64,000 bases of DNA, taken from Luscinia megarhynchos. Lineage: Eukaryota; Chordata; Aves; Passeriformes; Turdidae. Positions 34,066 through 64,000 of the stretch are shown here, one piece after another. The stretch covers positions 18,024,330 through 18,088,329 of the forward strand of contig CM067566.1 of the NCBI GenBank assembly GCA_034336665.1, given 5' to 3'. How positions within the stretch are numbered: position 1 is the stretch's first letter; each line of letters starts with the position of its first letter. The translations under genes and the position numbers were made by a program. The notes beneath the pieces were generated by a model. It was not told the origin of the DNA, ran no database searches, and saw only the letters and a list, made by a program, of their open reading frames with translations.

Positions 34066-35084
34066 AACGAGTTATTTCTTGTTTATTTTTTTTCAAAAGA
34101 ATGAATTCTCAATCTTTTTAGAAGCTTGTGAATTTACTGTTCAATGGAACATTATTGCAGCAGCCACAACTCTCTTGTAGCTAAATGGAGGTGCAGTATT
34201 ACTTAACAGTCTGCTGGGAAAAATGTCAGACTTCTCCCTTTTAGTCTGATCTTTTTGTTTGCTTCGCACAGAAACATCCATACAATTTTCTGTACAGAAA
34301 ATTACACCCAATTGCTGTAACTTCCATTTGTGTGTTTACTAGGCATCAAATGGCTATTTATCTGCAGTCACAGTTGACTGAGTTCACTTTTAATAGAAAG
34401 GAATAGGAACAGAAATGCAAGAGTGAACAGATTTTATCAAATATTACACATATTAGTAGTTACGTAACTAAATGAGACTCAGCTTAATTCCGAAGTCCAC
34501 TTGCTGACAGGCAACCCTAGACAAAACAAACACAAGGCTAACATTTCAGTAAGGTTATATTTTGTCAGTAATCAAGAAAAGTGATTTTTCCCCTGTAATC
34601 CAGATTATGCATATATTAAATCCTTATGCCATGCTCTTAACTACGAGAATAATGAATAATAAATATATAAAATACTATTTTTAGCTGAGAACTGATTTGC
34701 TCCCAGTGTAACCCTTAATTCCAGTTCTATGCAAGTATTTAATGCATGTGTCTTTCTCCCATATTTCACCAAACTTGAGGAAATCCCTTCTTCTATAGAC
34801 AGGATTGGGGGAACGCATCCAGGCTGAAATCTGATGCAGTATGTTGGAGTTATAGTTGAATTCTCTTTTTTCCAGTTAATAACACGTGGGTAATGGGGGA
34901 ACATGGAAATAATGGCAATGTATTCATACTGTTTTCTTTACACTGTTTTTAGGCTTCGTGTTGGAAGTTACCGTGATGGAGCAATGTTGTGCAAAGTTTG
35001 GGTAGGGAGAGCGGCAGGCTATGGCAGGTGGTGGCCAGGAGGCAAGCCTGCTCCAGGTGCAGAACCCAGGCGAGTTTCAGGGAT

Positions 35085-35266
35085 GTTTTTGTCGCGCCCG
35101 TGCAGCCGCGGCGGCGCAGCCGCGGCCCCTTTAAGGCAGGTGGCGGGGCGGGCGCGGGGCCGCGCGCACGCGCGGGCGGCGGAGCCGGAGCCGGAGCGGC
35201 GGGAGCGCCCCGAGCCCGCCCGGCCGCGCCGCCGCCTCCGCCCGCCGCGCTCGGCCCCGGCCGCCC
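35085..35266 (+). promoter_or_regulatory. PI4K2B: PI4K2B CpG-island promoter with NRF1-like site
   Basis: A GC-rich, CpG-dense block starts abruptly near 35090. It has a GC box (GTGGCGGGGCGGGCG near 35140), the palindromic GCGCACGCGC at 35164-35173 matching the NRF1 core GCGCANGCGC, and no convincing TATA box. The 5' UTR lies within this block. Confidence 0.7.
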
Positions 35267-55333
<20,067 letters not shown>

Positions 55334-55489
55334 CAAAAACACGTGGGAAGAGTAAGTTTCTCTTTACTTTAGAAAGCTACTTCTGTGTAAAGGCTCTGCA
55401 ATAATGTACTTCTGCTGTATACCAAGAGCTCTGACTGCCAACACCTCAGAACTTAAATTCTAAAGACTTAAGAAATGTATTTTGAATGT

Positions 55490-55495
55490 AATAAA
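55490..55495 (+). terminator. PI4K2B: Proximal PI4K2B poly(A) signal candidate
   Basis: AATAAA about 157 bp after the stop codon, followed by a T-rich stretch. Its use is not demonstrated by sequence alone. Confidence 0.5.
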
Positions 55496-56590
55496 AGTTT
55501 ACAATTTTTGTGTCAAAATTGTGAATTCTTATGTCAGGGAATGAAAAGACTTTGTCCATACTGTATTTTTATAGGCTAAATTAATGTATTCTGAATAAGG
55601 GAAGATAGTTTGCATATGCTGAGAAAGTAATTTTGAATACAATAGGAATTTTTTTGTTTAATATAAATATGAGAATCTATACACTATTAATTTCTTTTTA
55701 TATGGCCTTTAAAAAATATGTTCAGAATGTTATCTTTGATTGTAAAAATGCTTTTCCTTGGAATTTCTTTCTGTTACTTTAAAGCTGGTTATAGATTTTT
55801 GTAGACTAGTTACTTGAAAAGTCATGCACTTAAAAAAAACCTAAATCAATATGTCCTTGAAAAACAAGTTAAAGAAAGAGAGAAAGGGGAAAAATGCTCC
55901 AAATAGGCTTTTTTTGCACGCAAGGACCAAAAATAGTTAAATAGTTGTATTACAGCAAAATTCAACCCAAGTAAATACACACAGTTTCTACTGTGACAAA
56001 ATACACTGAGTGTATGTTTCAGAGGTTGAAATTTCACTGTAGTGTTCAGTATGTGTATATTTAAGCACATATGTGGAAATCTGTGATATTTCTTTGGAGA
56101 TGCATCACAATGAAGGAATTGAGTTGCACCATGTTGTTACAGGTTTGTTTTGCCATTACTGTAAAAATGTGTTCATCACTTGTCACCAGAGTGGTTCTGC
56201 TCATGACAGAGGCACTAATGTGTTCCAGTCTGCCTTCTAAATTTCTAGCTAAACACAGTTTGGATTGGTTTTTTTTTTTGACTGGAAAACAAAAAGAAAA
56301 AAATACAAACTGGAATACCTACAGCACAGAGAATTACTTTCATGCTCTGAATAATGTTGTGCTCACCTGCCAATTGCCATTTGCATTTATGTTTAAGTTA
56401 CTTGGTTTAAGACTTGACAGTAATGTTTCTAGGTCTGTGACTCATGTAATGTGGTAAATATTTTTATTTTAATAATTTTCTGACATTTACGACTGGGAAG
56501 GGGAGAAAGATTGCTGCTTTTGTTAAACCTTCAGTATTTCAGACAATGCTGTGTTTTGTAATTCTAAGCAATATTGTTGAACTCAGAAAT

Positions 56591-56596
56591 AATAAA
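56591..56596 (+). terminator. PI4K2B: Distal PI4K2B poly(A) signal candidate
   Basis: AATAAA followed by GC-TTGTATTTTATATAATTT, i.e. a U-rich downstream context, at the last AT-rich position before the ZCCHC4 island. Confidence 0.6.
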
Positions 56597-56669
56597 ATGC
56601 TTGTATTTTATATAATTTCGAGTGGATGTAAATATTAATGTAGTGTGTCAGCACCTTCACATCCTGAGC

Positions 56670-56831
56670 TGAGGCGCGGTACGGTTCCGAAGGGAGGCCG
56701 TGCTGTGTGACCGGGCCGTGGCCGCTCGCGTCCGGCCGGTTCGCTGGGAGTCGAGCGGCGCTGCCCGGGCCGCCGCGCCGCTGGGGGGCGCCGCCCGCCC
56801 GCGCGGAGCCCGCCGGGAACGAGGCGGTGTC
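56670..56831 (+). promoter_or_regulatory. ZCCHC4: ZCCHC4 CpG-island promoter
   Basis: A sharp change from AT-rich 3' UTR sequence to CpG-dense sequence near 56670, running through exon 1 to about 57000. TATA-less. It begins less than 100 bp after the last PI4K2B poly(A) signal. Confidence 0.7.
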
Positions 56832-56916
56832 ATGGCGGCGGCGGGCCCGGCGCGGCCGCAGCCCGCAGCGCTCGCCCTGCTCGGGCCGGCGCCCGGCGCG
56901 CCCAGCTGCCCTCACG
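56832..56916 (+). CDS. ZCCHC4: ZCCHC4 exon 1
   Basis: Ala/Pro-rich start [20 protein letters not shown], then PGAPSCPH. The SCPHG end supplies the first ligands of the GRF finger. Donor GTGAGC, phase 1. It lies inside the CpG-rich promoter block. Confidence 0.9.
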
Positions 56917-59900
56917 GTGAGCGGCCCGGGGCACCTCCCGAGCGTCCTGTGCTCGGCTCCCGCTGCGCCCCCTGCTCTGCAGCGGCCTTTGCCAAGCCCG
57001 TCTTCTGGAAGCGGTGAAACACATCTGCGGGTGTTCCCTGTGTTATCGTATCCTCGCGTTTGTCCCCAGGTCCTGCACTTCTGTTTGTGAAGACCAGCCA
57101 AGGAAAAGAGGAAGGAAGGAGATTCTATGCTTGTTCGGCTTGTAGGGATAGAAAGGATTGTAAGTTTTTTCAATGGGAAGATGAGAAGGTAAGAGAGCAC
57201 TGCTTAAGGCTGTGCTCCAGACTCAGGGCTACGAGGATGATCAGAGCACCTCTCCTGTGAGGAGAGGCTGGGGGAGTTTGGGTTATTCACCGTGGGAAGA
57301 GAAGGCTCCGGGGACACCTTCTGGCAGCCTCCCAATACCTGAAGGGGGCCTCCAAGGAATCTGGAGAGGCACTTTTTGCAAGGGTCTGTAATGGAAGGGT
57401 AAGGGATGATGGCTTTAAGCATCAAGAGGATGGGTTTAGATGAAATATTAGGAAGAAATTCTTTACTATGCGGGTGGTGAGGCACTGGAGAAGTTCCCAG
57501 AGAAGCTGTGGATGCCTCGTCCCTGGAAGTGTTCAAGGCCAAGCTGGATGGTATTCTGAGCAAGTTGGTCTACCCTACGCAGGAGGGTTGGAACTGGGTA
57601 ACCTAAAGTCTCTTCCAACCCAAATCATTCTGTGGTTTTGTGAAACACTGGTGATTTTTTCCATTATTTACGAGTTTAAAAAGTATATTTTAATGTGGAA
57701 ATCTTGGCAAATGCTCTTTTCTAAACTTTGTGTAAATAGCTTATACTAAGCTGAGCACTTATTTCTGTCAGGAGAACCTGTTTCAGGTATAGCTTCCAAT
57801 AAAGGCTATGTACATTTTGAGCAAACCTGACATTTTTTATTCTGTTGCCAAGACATATGGGAAGTTTGCCAATGCTATGCAACGTTGAACAAAACTGGGT
57901 ACTTCTGAACCCAAGGTGCCCTTAGTTTCCTTACTTAAGATAGAGGAAAATGTATTGGATGCAAACAACAGTGGGGTATACAAAATGCTGAGGTGGTGAG
58001 GCTTGGCATGATGCTCTGTAGTCTCAGAATATCTGCAACAATTTTTCTTTGTCATTAATTTTTAATATCACTTGTATTGTGATGTCTTTTTTGTATTGAA
58101 TTTTATTGTCTCCTCCTTTAAGCAGATTTGAACAAGTGTCTTGAAACTCTGTTGTGAAACCATGAGTATGTTTTGGAGCAAAGTAGATGACTCAGAAGAG
58201 TGTGAGAGACTGAAATGTTAAAGACTCAGGTGCAGATCATAACAAGGAGCTGTCATGCTTTTAAAATTATTTCACACGAAAGAGTTGTCCAGCATTTCTA
58301 CTGTCATCAGTTTTTCAGGATCAGATCATAGTTCTTCAGAGGGAAACACAACTGCTGGCACACATTAATAGAAGGGATGGCTCTTTCTATCTTCCTCATA
58401 ATCACCTTTTGAATTTTTCTCTGAGTATTACATGTGATAGAAGAATGAAATACACAGTTTAAATTCACAATGAGAGGTTTGTGTTGTTTTGCAGCATGTC
58501 CTTTTGCTGTAAATGTACTTGTTCTTCTGAAACATCAAATGTGATTATTTTCCCTTGCAAAGTAGCTAAAGCATGAGACCTTTGATGCACCCTTTTTTCA
58601 TGCTTAGATTTGATGTAAAACACACAGCAGTTGCTGTTAGTTTTGTAACTTTTTATATATACAAATTTTGCAGGTGTCAGAAACTAGGCTTGCAGCACGT
58701 GAAGAATATAATAGGAATCATCAGCCTTCCTTTACACACAGACAGAACGTGGACAGGTATTGTTAATTGTTAATTGTTTTCTTCAGTAAAGATGTAGTAG
58801 TACACATTTAGGTACTCTGAATGTAGAGAACATTTCAGGATTCTTTAAAATATGAAAACAGGAATTTCGACAAATAAGAGCTGTTGTACAGCAATGGAAA
58901 GGAAATAGCATGAAATGTTTAAGTAGAGCATGGTATTTTCAACCCAGGAACTGGGAGATTGAGGTTTTTTGTTGTTTTTTTTTTGTATGTATAGTCATTC
59001 GTCTGTTAGTACTCATAATGTGCTTAGAAGAGGTCAGTAGCAATTTCTGTTAAAAAAACTTATTCCTGACCTTAGTCTGCAAAAGTAACAGGCTTAACAT
59101 TGTGAAAAGAAGCAAAGGTAACATAGTAACAAGTGCTGTCTGAATTTTGTGTATAAGCACACCGGAGTTTGCTGATTGTTGATGGAGTCTTCACTCTATA
59201 ATCCAGTTATTTTATGGAGATTACCAGTATGTTTGGTGACAATATTTTAGGCATTTCAAAATGTCCTTTGAATATTTCTTTTTTTATAAATAATACTTCA
59301 TTCTCGTGGAGTTTTATGAGAGCAGTGTAAACTGCATTGTCTGTTTAAATGTCTGAATTCCTAAAATATAAAAAACCCCTCCATAGCTCCCCTTTCTGTC
59401 TTTGATAGAAGCTTTTTTCAAACTTTGTTCCCTATTGTCTTTTGTATTTAAAGGTACAAGAATTTTGTTCTGCTGCCATTATCAAAGAGGAGGTTTTGCC
59501 AGGAATGCCAGCAATTGCTATTGCCAGCAGAATGGGAAAAACACTCAGATCACCAGTTCCTGTGTAATATCACAACTGCCCAGCTGAAAAGTCCAAGTCA
59601 ACTTCTATATCCACTGGAGAATAAAAAAACAAATGCACAGTATTTATTTGCAGACAGAAGTTGCAAGTTCCTACTGAATCTCCTTATAGATTTAGGATTC
59701 AGACGAGTGCTCTCTGTTGGGACACCCAGGTACATCAATGAGAATTGCTACACTTTGAAATAATATTTCTCTCTTAAAACTGTACAGCTTGCTAATGATT
59801 ACACAGTCAATGATCCTCCCATAATAAGAGGTTCACTATGTTTTTATTGGTTGGGATTATCCAAGCATCTAGTGGGGTCTAGCTTTGAATTAGATGCTTG

Positions 59901-62900
59901 AGAAGACTGTGGCAGCAGTGCAGATAACACACATACACACTTCAAATTGCTTTGGTACTTATGGAAGTGACATTGATTTTCTTACCTTATGCTTTTTTTT
60001 TGTGTGAGGTGATCCAGTGGCCTCTACTGACTTCTTATCTTGTAAGACTAAGCTATTTTTCTAACTTTGAGCAGGCCAAATGGGATCACCCAAGTTTAGA
60101 CTATTCCATTTTCTCTGTCTGTTTGGTTTATGTTTAGTGAAGTATCAGGCATTCTTGTCTTGCAAGATTGTTTCTGGAGTTGGTGATTATGTATTAAATT
60201 TCTTTGTTCCAATTATACTTCAGGCTTCATGAAATGATCCAGTCAAAAGCATCACAAGAGGAAGAATTCAGTGTTAGAAGCCTTCTGCTAGATATTGATT
60301 TCAGGTAGGTTTTAACAAATGTTTATGTATCTGACGAACATATACAAAGATGTGTATTGTTACTGCTTTAAGAGATAAATTGGTGGTTGTTTTCCCTTTC
60401 TTGTCTCTGCGTCTCTGTTCCTGTATACATACAGGAATGACATCCAGTTGATGAGAAAAGTGAGTATACTTAATAACTTCTCAGTATTGGTATGTGTTGT
60501 CAGTAATCAGAGCCCAAAGATGATGTTTTTGTTGAGACCTATTGCCCCTTAGGATAGACAAAAAGTTATTTATATTTTTCTACTACTATCAAAACTTATT
60601 TTGACAGGTATTCACAATTTTACACAGAGCATGAATTCTGCCACTACAACATGTTCAATCATCATTTTTTTGGCGGAGAGGTAAGGCCAAGTATTTATTG
60701 AGTGCTTTGGTAAAAAAGAGTATGTTGTTGATGCAAAATTTTGTAAGAAACTCATGACTAGTCTTGTAGAAATCATCATGGTAAAACATGAATTAGTTAA
60801 GAACATTTTAATAAAAGCAGCAATTAAAATGTGTAAACAACATTAGTTAACATAAATTTAATAGTCAACTTTGAATTGAGTGGAAGAGAACTACTGAAAA
60901 GGAGGCAGTTGCATTCTTTGATTTCCAGTAATGTTTTTATATGTTAGCTGAACAGGGCACTTGTTTTCAGTCCTTCAAATTAGGTACATTTTTTGTGGGT
61001 TTTTTTAATGCTACTCAAGAGGAAATTCACCTCCACGAGAGGGGAAAAAAGTTCCATCTTCAAAGTTGAAACTTCTACAGTGAGCAGTTTATTGCCAGAG
61101 ACAATATGTTTTTACAGTTCTTGAGTCATTATTTCTGGAAATTAACCTCTGTTTCTTACAGGCTGCACGTGAAACTTGCAGGAAATTCTTGTATGAAGAG
61201 AGTGGTGAAAGAGTCATTATGGTAACTGATCCCCCATTTGGAGGTTTAGTGGAAGCACTGGCTTCTAGTTTTAAAAAACTGATGGCAATGTGGAGTGAGA
61301 CAGAAAAAGAAGGTGTGTATTACAGCCACTTTAAGAAAAAATTGTAAGTGTGGTTCTTGTTACTCAGGTGAATGTGAGCACACTCATGTTATAACTTCTA
61401 AAGATGAACTACCATATATCTAATTTACTCTCTTGATATTTTTAGTTCAGTAATGCCCAATTCTCAAAGTCTTAAGAACTTTTCCTATTTCTTTTCAAAT
61501 CTGCTTTGCAATTAAAATAGACTTTAAAGGTAGAGAAAAATAAGCTATTAAACCAGTAGTTTCTTAGCAACCTAAGTGGATGTCAAGAATTTAGTTAATG
61601 GTACTTACATCTCCACATGTAAAATATGCCAAAACTTTGTTGCCTAAGAGAACTAGTTCTTCTGCCCCACATGATGTACATATCCATGTTTATGTGTTTG
61701 GAATGCTCACTGTAAATTTCTCCTGCTTCTCATTTCTCATGTGCTGTGTTTTTCTCCTATGTACACCAAATGTCTTTTCATTACTAGGTCATGACAACAA
61801 AGAGATGCCCATGTTCTGGATATTTCCATACTTCTTTGAGTCTCGCATTCTTGACTTTTTCCCAAGCTTCAGTATGATGGATTACCAGGTATGGCTGAAC
61901 TCAGTGAATCTGCTCAATACCAGTTGTGTGCAGTGGGAACAGGAATATGAGTGAAAGCAGGTGCAGTGGCAGTGTTTCTCTGTAGCTGGGCCTTGCTCAT
62001 GTGAAGCCTGGATTCTGAATTTCTATTACTTATGTCTGTGATAACTTGATCATGTTCCTGTTATGTATCTTGAATTCATCTGTCATTTATCCATGAACTT
62101 GTTTGTTCTGCAAAGCTTTCAGTATAACACAATTTGCACTAATTCTGTCAGATGCTTGTTGCAGAGGTGAGAGGTAACTTGATGAAAAGTATTTCATTTT
62201 TCACAGATGTTGAAATGTCACTGGGTGCCCAGCCCTAGGAAAAAAAAATACATATATAAAAAAATTAAGGTCTTTCATCTTCAAAATTGCTGGGATCAGC
62301 ATACCATTACAATGATGGAAATGTTTGGAGTTACTTAATAAGTGAACTTGTCGGTCATAAAGCAATATTCTGGCATCAGCTTCTTCAATATTTTATCAAT
62401 TCTGTGCATAGTTTAAGCACATGTACTTCAGTGTGTTTTGAGAGCTTAGTTATGGGTATTCATGATGCTCAAGGTTTATTTTTTCATGTAACAAATCTGC
62501 ATGAATTTTGAAATTGATGTTCTGAACAATGTATTTGTATCTTGTAGAATGAAAATTTGCTGAAGAAAATGGAAAAGTCATGCTAGGCTAGCCTCTGCAT
62601 TCCTGCCAGTGTTCAGAGCTAGGAGTTTTTGTGACAAGTCTCTGAAGGCAGTGCTGGAAAAAGCAGACTAATTTGATTTGCAGCTTTGTAATTATTCTGA
62701 GATGGGTTAAGATGTCATCTCTTGTACTGACAAACCAAACTATATAGATCCATTTTGTTTAGCAGGTTGCTCTTGTAAACAACTGCAATGTTATCTTACA
62801 TATCCCTTGCCAATGAGCAAAAAGGAATAAGTACAATATGATTATTGAAGTATTGTGAGTCTAGCCTAATACTGTTTGCACAAATTTGCAAGTAAATAAG

Positions 62901-63839
62901 ACAAAAAACTTAATGTAGGATTTGTAATCTGATTTGAGGTTACAGTCTTTTATACAAACATAAACATTTCATAAGGTACCTATAAAGATAATAAATACAT
63001 AAATAGCTCTGCCTGTGCTTAGCATTCAGTTTAAGACTCTTTTTTATGGTTTTATTTTTCTAGGTAGACTATGATAATCATGCACTGTATAAACATGGCA
63101 AGACAGGTCGTAGACAGTCTCCCGTCCGTATTTTCACAAACCTTACCCCAAGTATGATTGTGCTTCCTGAAGAAGAGGGATATAGGTAAGATGTGTTACA
63201 GCTCAGGTGACTTTTAAAAGTGTCTTGGTTTTTAATTAGGGCATAAAGTCTCCAAAGGAGTTTGAGATGGTGCTGTTCAGTAGTGTCTGGCCTAACTTGG
63301 GTGCCAGGCTTAAGAGCACATTTTTCTGTCTCATTCTAAAGTTGCATATTATGTAAACAGTGTTTAGGAGAGCTGAAATGTCTAAAAAGACATTTACATT
63401 TTCCATTGTAGAATGATGTGATTCCTTATTTTGTCTGTAGGAATTAGTGTCTATATCTACACGAGAGATTTACAGCTATGTCTGATAATCAGCTGTTAAT
63501 ACAGTAGTAAAAAATGAACTTGAGAGAGAAGCATCAAAGACAGAGGAATTTAGTTTAATTTACTACTGATAATGTTGATAATTTGACCTGAATTTTACTA
63601 TGTGGGTGTACTGTGTGTAAATGGCCTAAGTGGTCATTTATGCAGCAAAGATATAATTTTTAAATCAACAAAGTGGTTTTGCAGTCCTTATATTGGTTGT
63701 TAAGGTTGTATAAAATTAATTGTTTTGTGAGCAAATAGTGGACCAGTACATCTTTTTCCCCAGATTTTGCACTGTATGTCAGCGATATGTTAGTTCTGGT
63801 AACCAGCACTGTGAGATATGCAATTCATGTACATCAAAA
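56832..63839 (+). CDS. ZCCHC4: 28S rRNA N6-adenosine methyltransferase ZCCHC4, first 10 coding exons; 3' end beyond window
   Basis: Known role: nucleolar methyltransferase that deposits m6A on 28S rRNA (A4220 in human) using S-adenosylmethionine. Ten in-phase exons give 321 residues. Visible: a GRF-type zinc finger (C26/H28 with C50, C53, C59; [21 protein letters not shown]); a C2H2-like finger (FCQEC, then HSDH); the SAM-binding Rossmann start [11 protein letters not shown]; the catalytic DPPF (194-197) in VTDPPFGG, the signature of N6-adenine methyltransferases; and the first cysteine pairs of the C-terminal zinc-binding region (FCTVC, HCEIC). The remaining zinc-binding part, with the CCHC knuckle, lies past the window edge. 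The N-terminus before the GRF finger is shorter than in human. The start at 56832 has G at -3 and +4. It follows PI4K2B in the same direction. Confidence 0.97.
57070..57188 (+). CDS. ZCCHC4: ZCCHC4 exon 2, GRF zinc finger
   Basis: Reads [20 protein letters not shown], then [19 protein letters not shown]. It holds the remaining Cys ligands and the FFQW motif typical of GRF fingers. A CR1 repeat begins only about 25 bp after its donor GTAAGA. Confidence 0.97.
57205..57645 (+). mobile_element. CR1 LINE 3' fragment in ZCCHC4 intron 2
   Basis: GAGGATGATCAGAGCACCTC, then TCCTGTGAGGAGAGGCTGGG, followed by AGGAAGAAATTCTTTACTAT, GTGGTGAGGCACTGGAGAAG, TCTTCCAACCCAAATCATTC and TGTGG: a CR1 3' end in plus orientation. 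Its left edge lies about 15-30 bp after the exon 2 splice donor at 57189, so nearly all of the proximal intron is CR1. Confidence 0.92.
58674..58756 (+). CDS. ZCCHC4: ZCCHC4 exon 3
   Basis: Reads [20 protein letters not shown], then [12 protein letters not shown] acceptor follows a T-rich tract. Donor GTATTG, phase 2. Moderately conserved linker after the GRF finger. Confidence 0.94.
59454..59729 (+). CDS. ZCCHC4: ZCCHC4 exon 4, C2H2-like finger and SAM motif
   Basis: The largest exon seen in this gene. [20 protein letters not shown] forms a Cys2His2-like unit. [20 protein letters not shown] follows, and then [12 protein letters not shown], the glycine-containing first SAM motif. Donor GTACAT, phase 2. 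Confidence 0.97.
60224..60304 (+). CDS. ZCCHC4: ZCCHC4 exon 5
   Basis: Reads [20 protein letters not shown], then [14 protein letters not shown] is the acidic strand-2 motif of the methyltransferase fold. Donor GTAGGT, phase 2. Confidence 0.95.
60608..60680 (+). CDS. ZCCHC4: ZCCHC4 exon 6
   Basis: Reads [20 protein letters not shown], then [13 protein letters not shown] is strongly conserved in ZCCHC4 proteins. Donor GTAAGG, phase 0. Confidence 0.96.
61162..61312 (+). CDS. ZCCHC4: ZCCHC4 exon 7, catalytic DPPF
   Basis: Reads [20 protein letters not shown], then [20 protein letters not shown] and [11 protein letters not shown]194-P-P-F197 is the N6-adenine methyltransferase motif. Donor GTGTGT, phase 1. 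Confidence 0.97.
61788..61888 (+). CDS. ZCCHC4: ZCCHC4 exon 8
   Basis: Reads [20 protein letters not shown], then [25 protein letters not shown] is a conserved core strand and helix of the family. Donor GTATGG, phase 0. Confidence 0.97.
63064..63185 (+). CDS. ZCCHC4: ZCCHC4 exon 9
   Basis: Reads [20 protein letters not shown], then [36 protein letters not shown] is nearly invariant in vertebrates. Donor GTAAGA, phase 2. Confidence 0.97.
63764..63839 (+). CDS. ZCCHC4: ZCCHC4 exon 10, start of C-terminal zinc-binding region
   Basis: Reads [20 protein letters not shown], then SCTSK. Cysteines spaced CxxC and CxxCxxC begin the zinc-ribbon array. Donor GTAAGT after an AAA codon. The next exon lies beyond 64000. 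Confidence 0.96.
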
Positions 63840-64000
63840 GTAAGTATTTTCACTACTTTCTGAATGGAAGTTTTAGCAGTAGTCAGATAACAACCTCTGT
63901 AATACTTGCTAAAAGCCTGTTCTGATACGGAGTTCCATGGGAAACCCACAGCAGTTCAGTTTCATAGACTTATTGTTACCTTCACAGTACATCTTCCATA

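Larger units (their letters stand above)
32461..35084. other. Divergent intergenic region SEPSECS/PI4K2B
   Basis: Between the two promoters: GC-rich to about 32700, then AT-rich with the T20 tract and the CR1 fragment at 33870-34065. No gene recognised. Upstream untranslated exons of either gene cannot be excluded. Confidence 0.7.
55334..56620 (+). other. PI4K2B: Probable PI4K2B 3' UTR
   Basis: AT-rich sequence between the PI4K2B stop and the ZCCHC4 CpG island, with no recognisable repeat or conserved reading frame. AATAAA hexamers occur at 55490-55495 (proximal) and 56591-56596 (distal), so two UTR lengths are possible. A 128-codon open frame inside it (56071-56457) shows no recognisable domain. 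Confidence 0.6.
57646..63763 (+). other. ZCCHC4: ZCCHC4 introns after the CR1 copy
   Basis: The remainder of intron 2 (to 58673), introns 58757-59453, 59730-60223, 60305-60607, 60681-61161, 61313-61787, 61889-63063 and 63186-63763. All GT-AG and AT-rich; no repeat element recognised in them. Confidence 0.8.

Noticed and set aside
56583..57200. 205-codon minus-strand frame across the ZCCHC4 promoter and first exons
   Set aside because: It is antisense to real exons in a CpG island and matches no known protein.

Overview
This is a 64 kb window of vertebrate, almost certainly avian, genomic DNA. Three spliced genes read cleanly as orthologues of mammalian proteins. Every one of the 28 complete introns I traced is GT-AG. 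The recognisable interspersed repeats are CR1 LINE fragments, the dominant retroposon of birds, and I see no Alu/L1-type mammalian elements. The gene order SEPSECS(-) / PI4K2B(+) / ZCCHC4(+) matches the order known from human 4p15.2, where LGI2 lies beyond SEPSECS and ANAPC4 beyond ZCCHC4. Neither of those two is seen here.

Layout. Positions 1-11,677 are gene-poor: 3' flank and probable 3' UTR of SEPSECS, one 0.9 kb CR1 copy, a G-rich polypurine tract and two stretches that look like possible conserved non-coding elements. Positions 11,678-32,185 (minus strand) hold the complete coding region of SEPSECS in 11 exons. Its intron 1 carries a nine-copy, ~50 bp GC-rich minisatellite. Positions 32,186-35,266 are the divergent intergenic region, with a CpG-rich promoter at each end and a CR1 fragment between. 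Positions 35,267-55,333 hold the complete coding region of PI4K2B in 10 exons (488 codons plus stop). Its 3' UTR probably runs to a poly(A) signal at 56,591, only 235 bp before the ZCCHC4 start codon. Positions 56,832-63,839 hold the first 10 coding exons of ZCCHC4 (321 codons). The zinc-binding C-terminal part lies beyond the window.

Function. The genes do unrelated housekeeping work. SEPSECS makes Sec-tRNA(Sec) for selenoprotein synthesis. PI4K2B makes PI4P on endosomal and Golgi membranes. ZCCHC4 is the 28S rRNA N6-adenosine methyltransferase. They share only CpG-island promoters and conserved linkage.

Most notable point: the last SEPSECS coding exon carries an apparent single-base insertion (net +1) between two conserved segments. 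Read literally, it truncates the protein at a TGA after residue 447. It may be an assembly error or a real frameshift. I found no evidence of an undescribed biological system; the rest of the window is ordinary intron and intergenic sequence.
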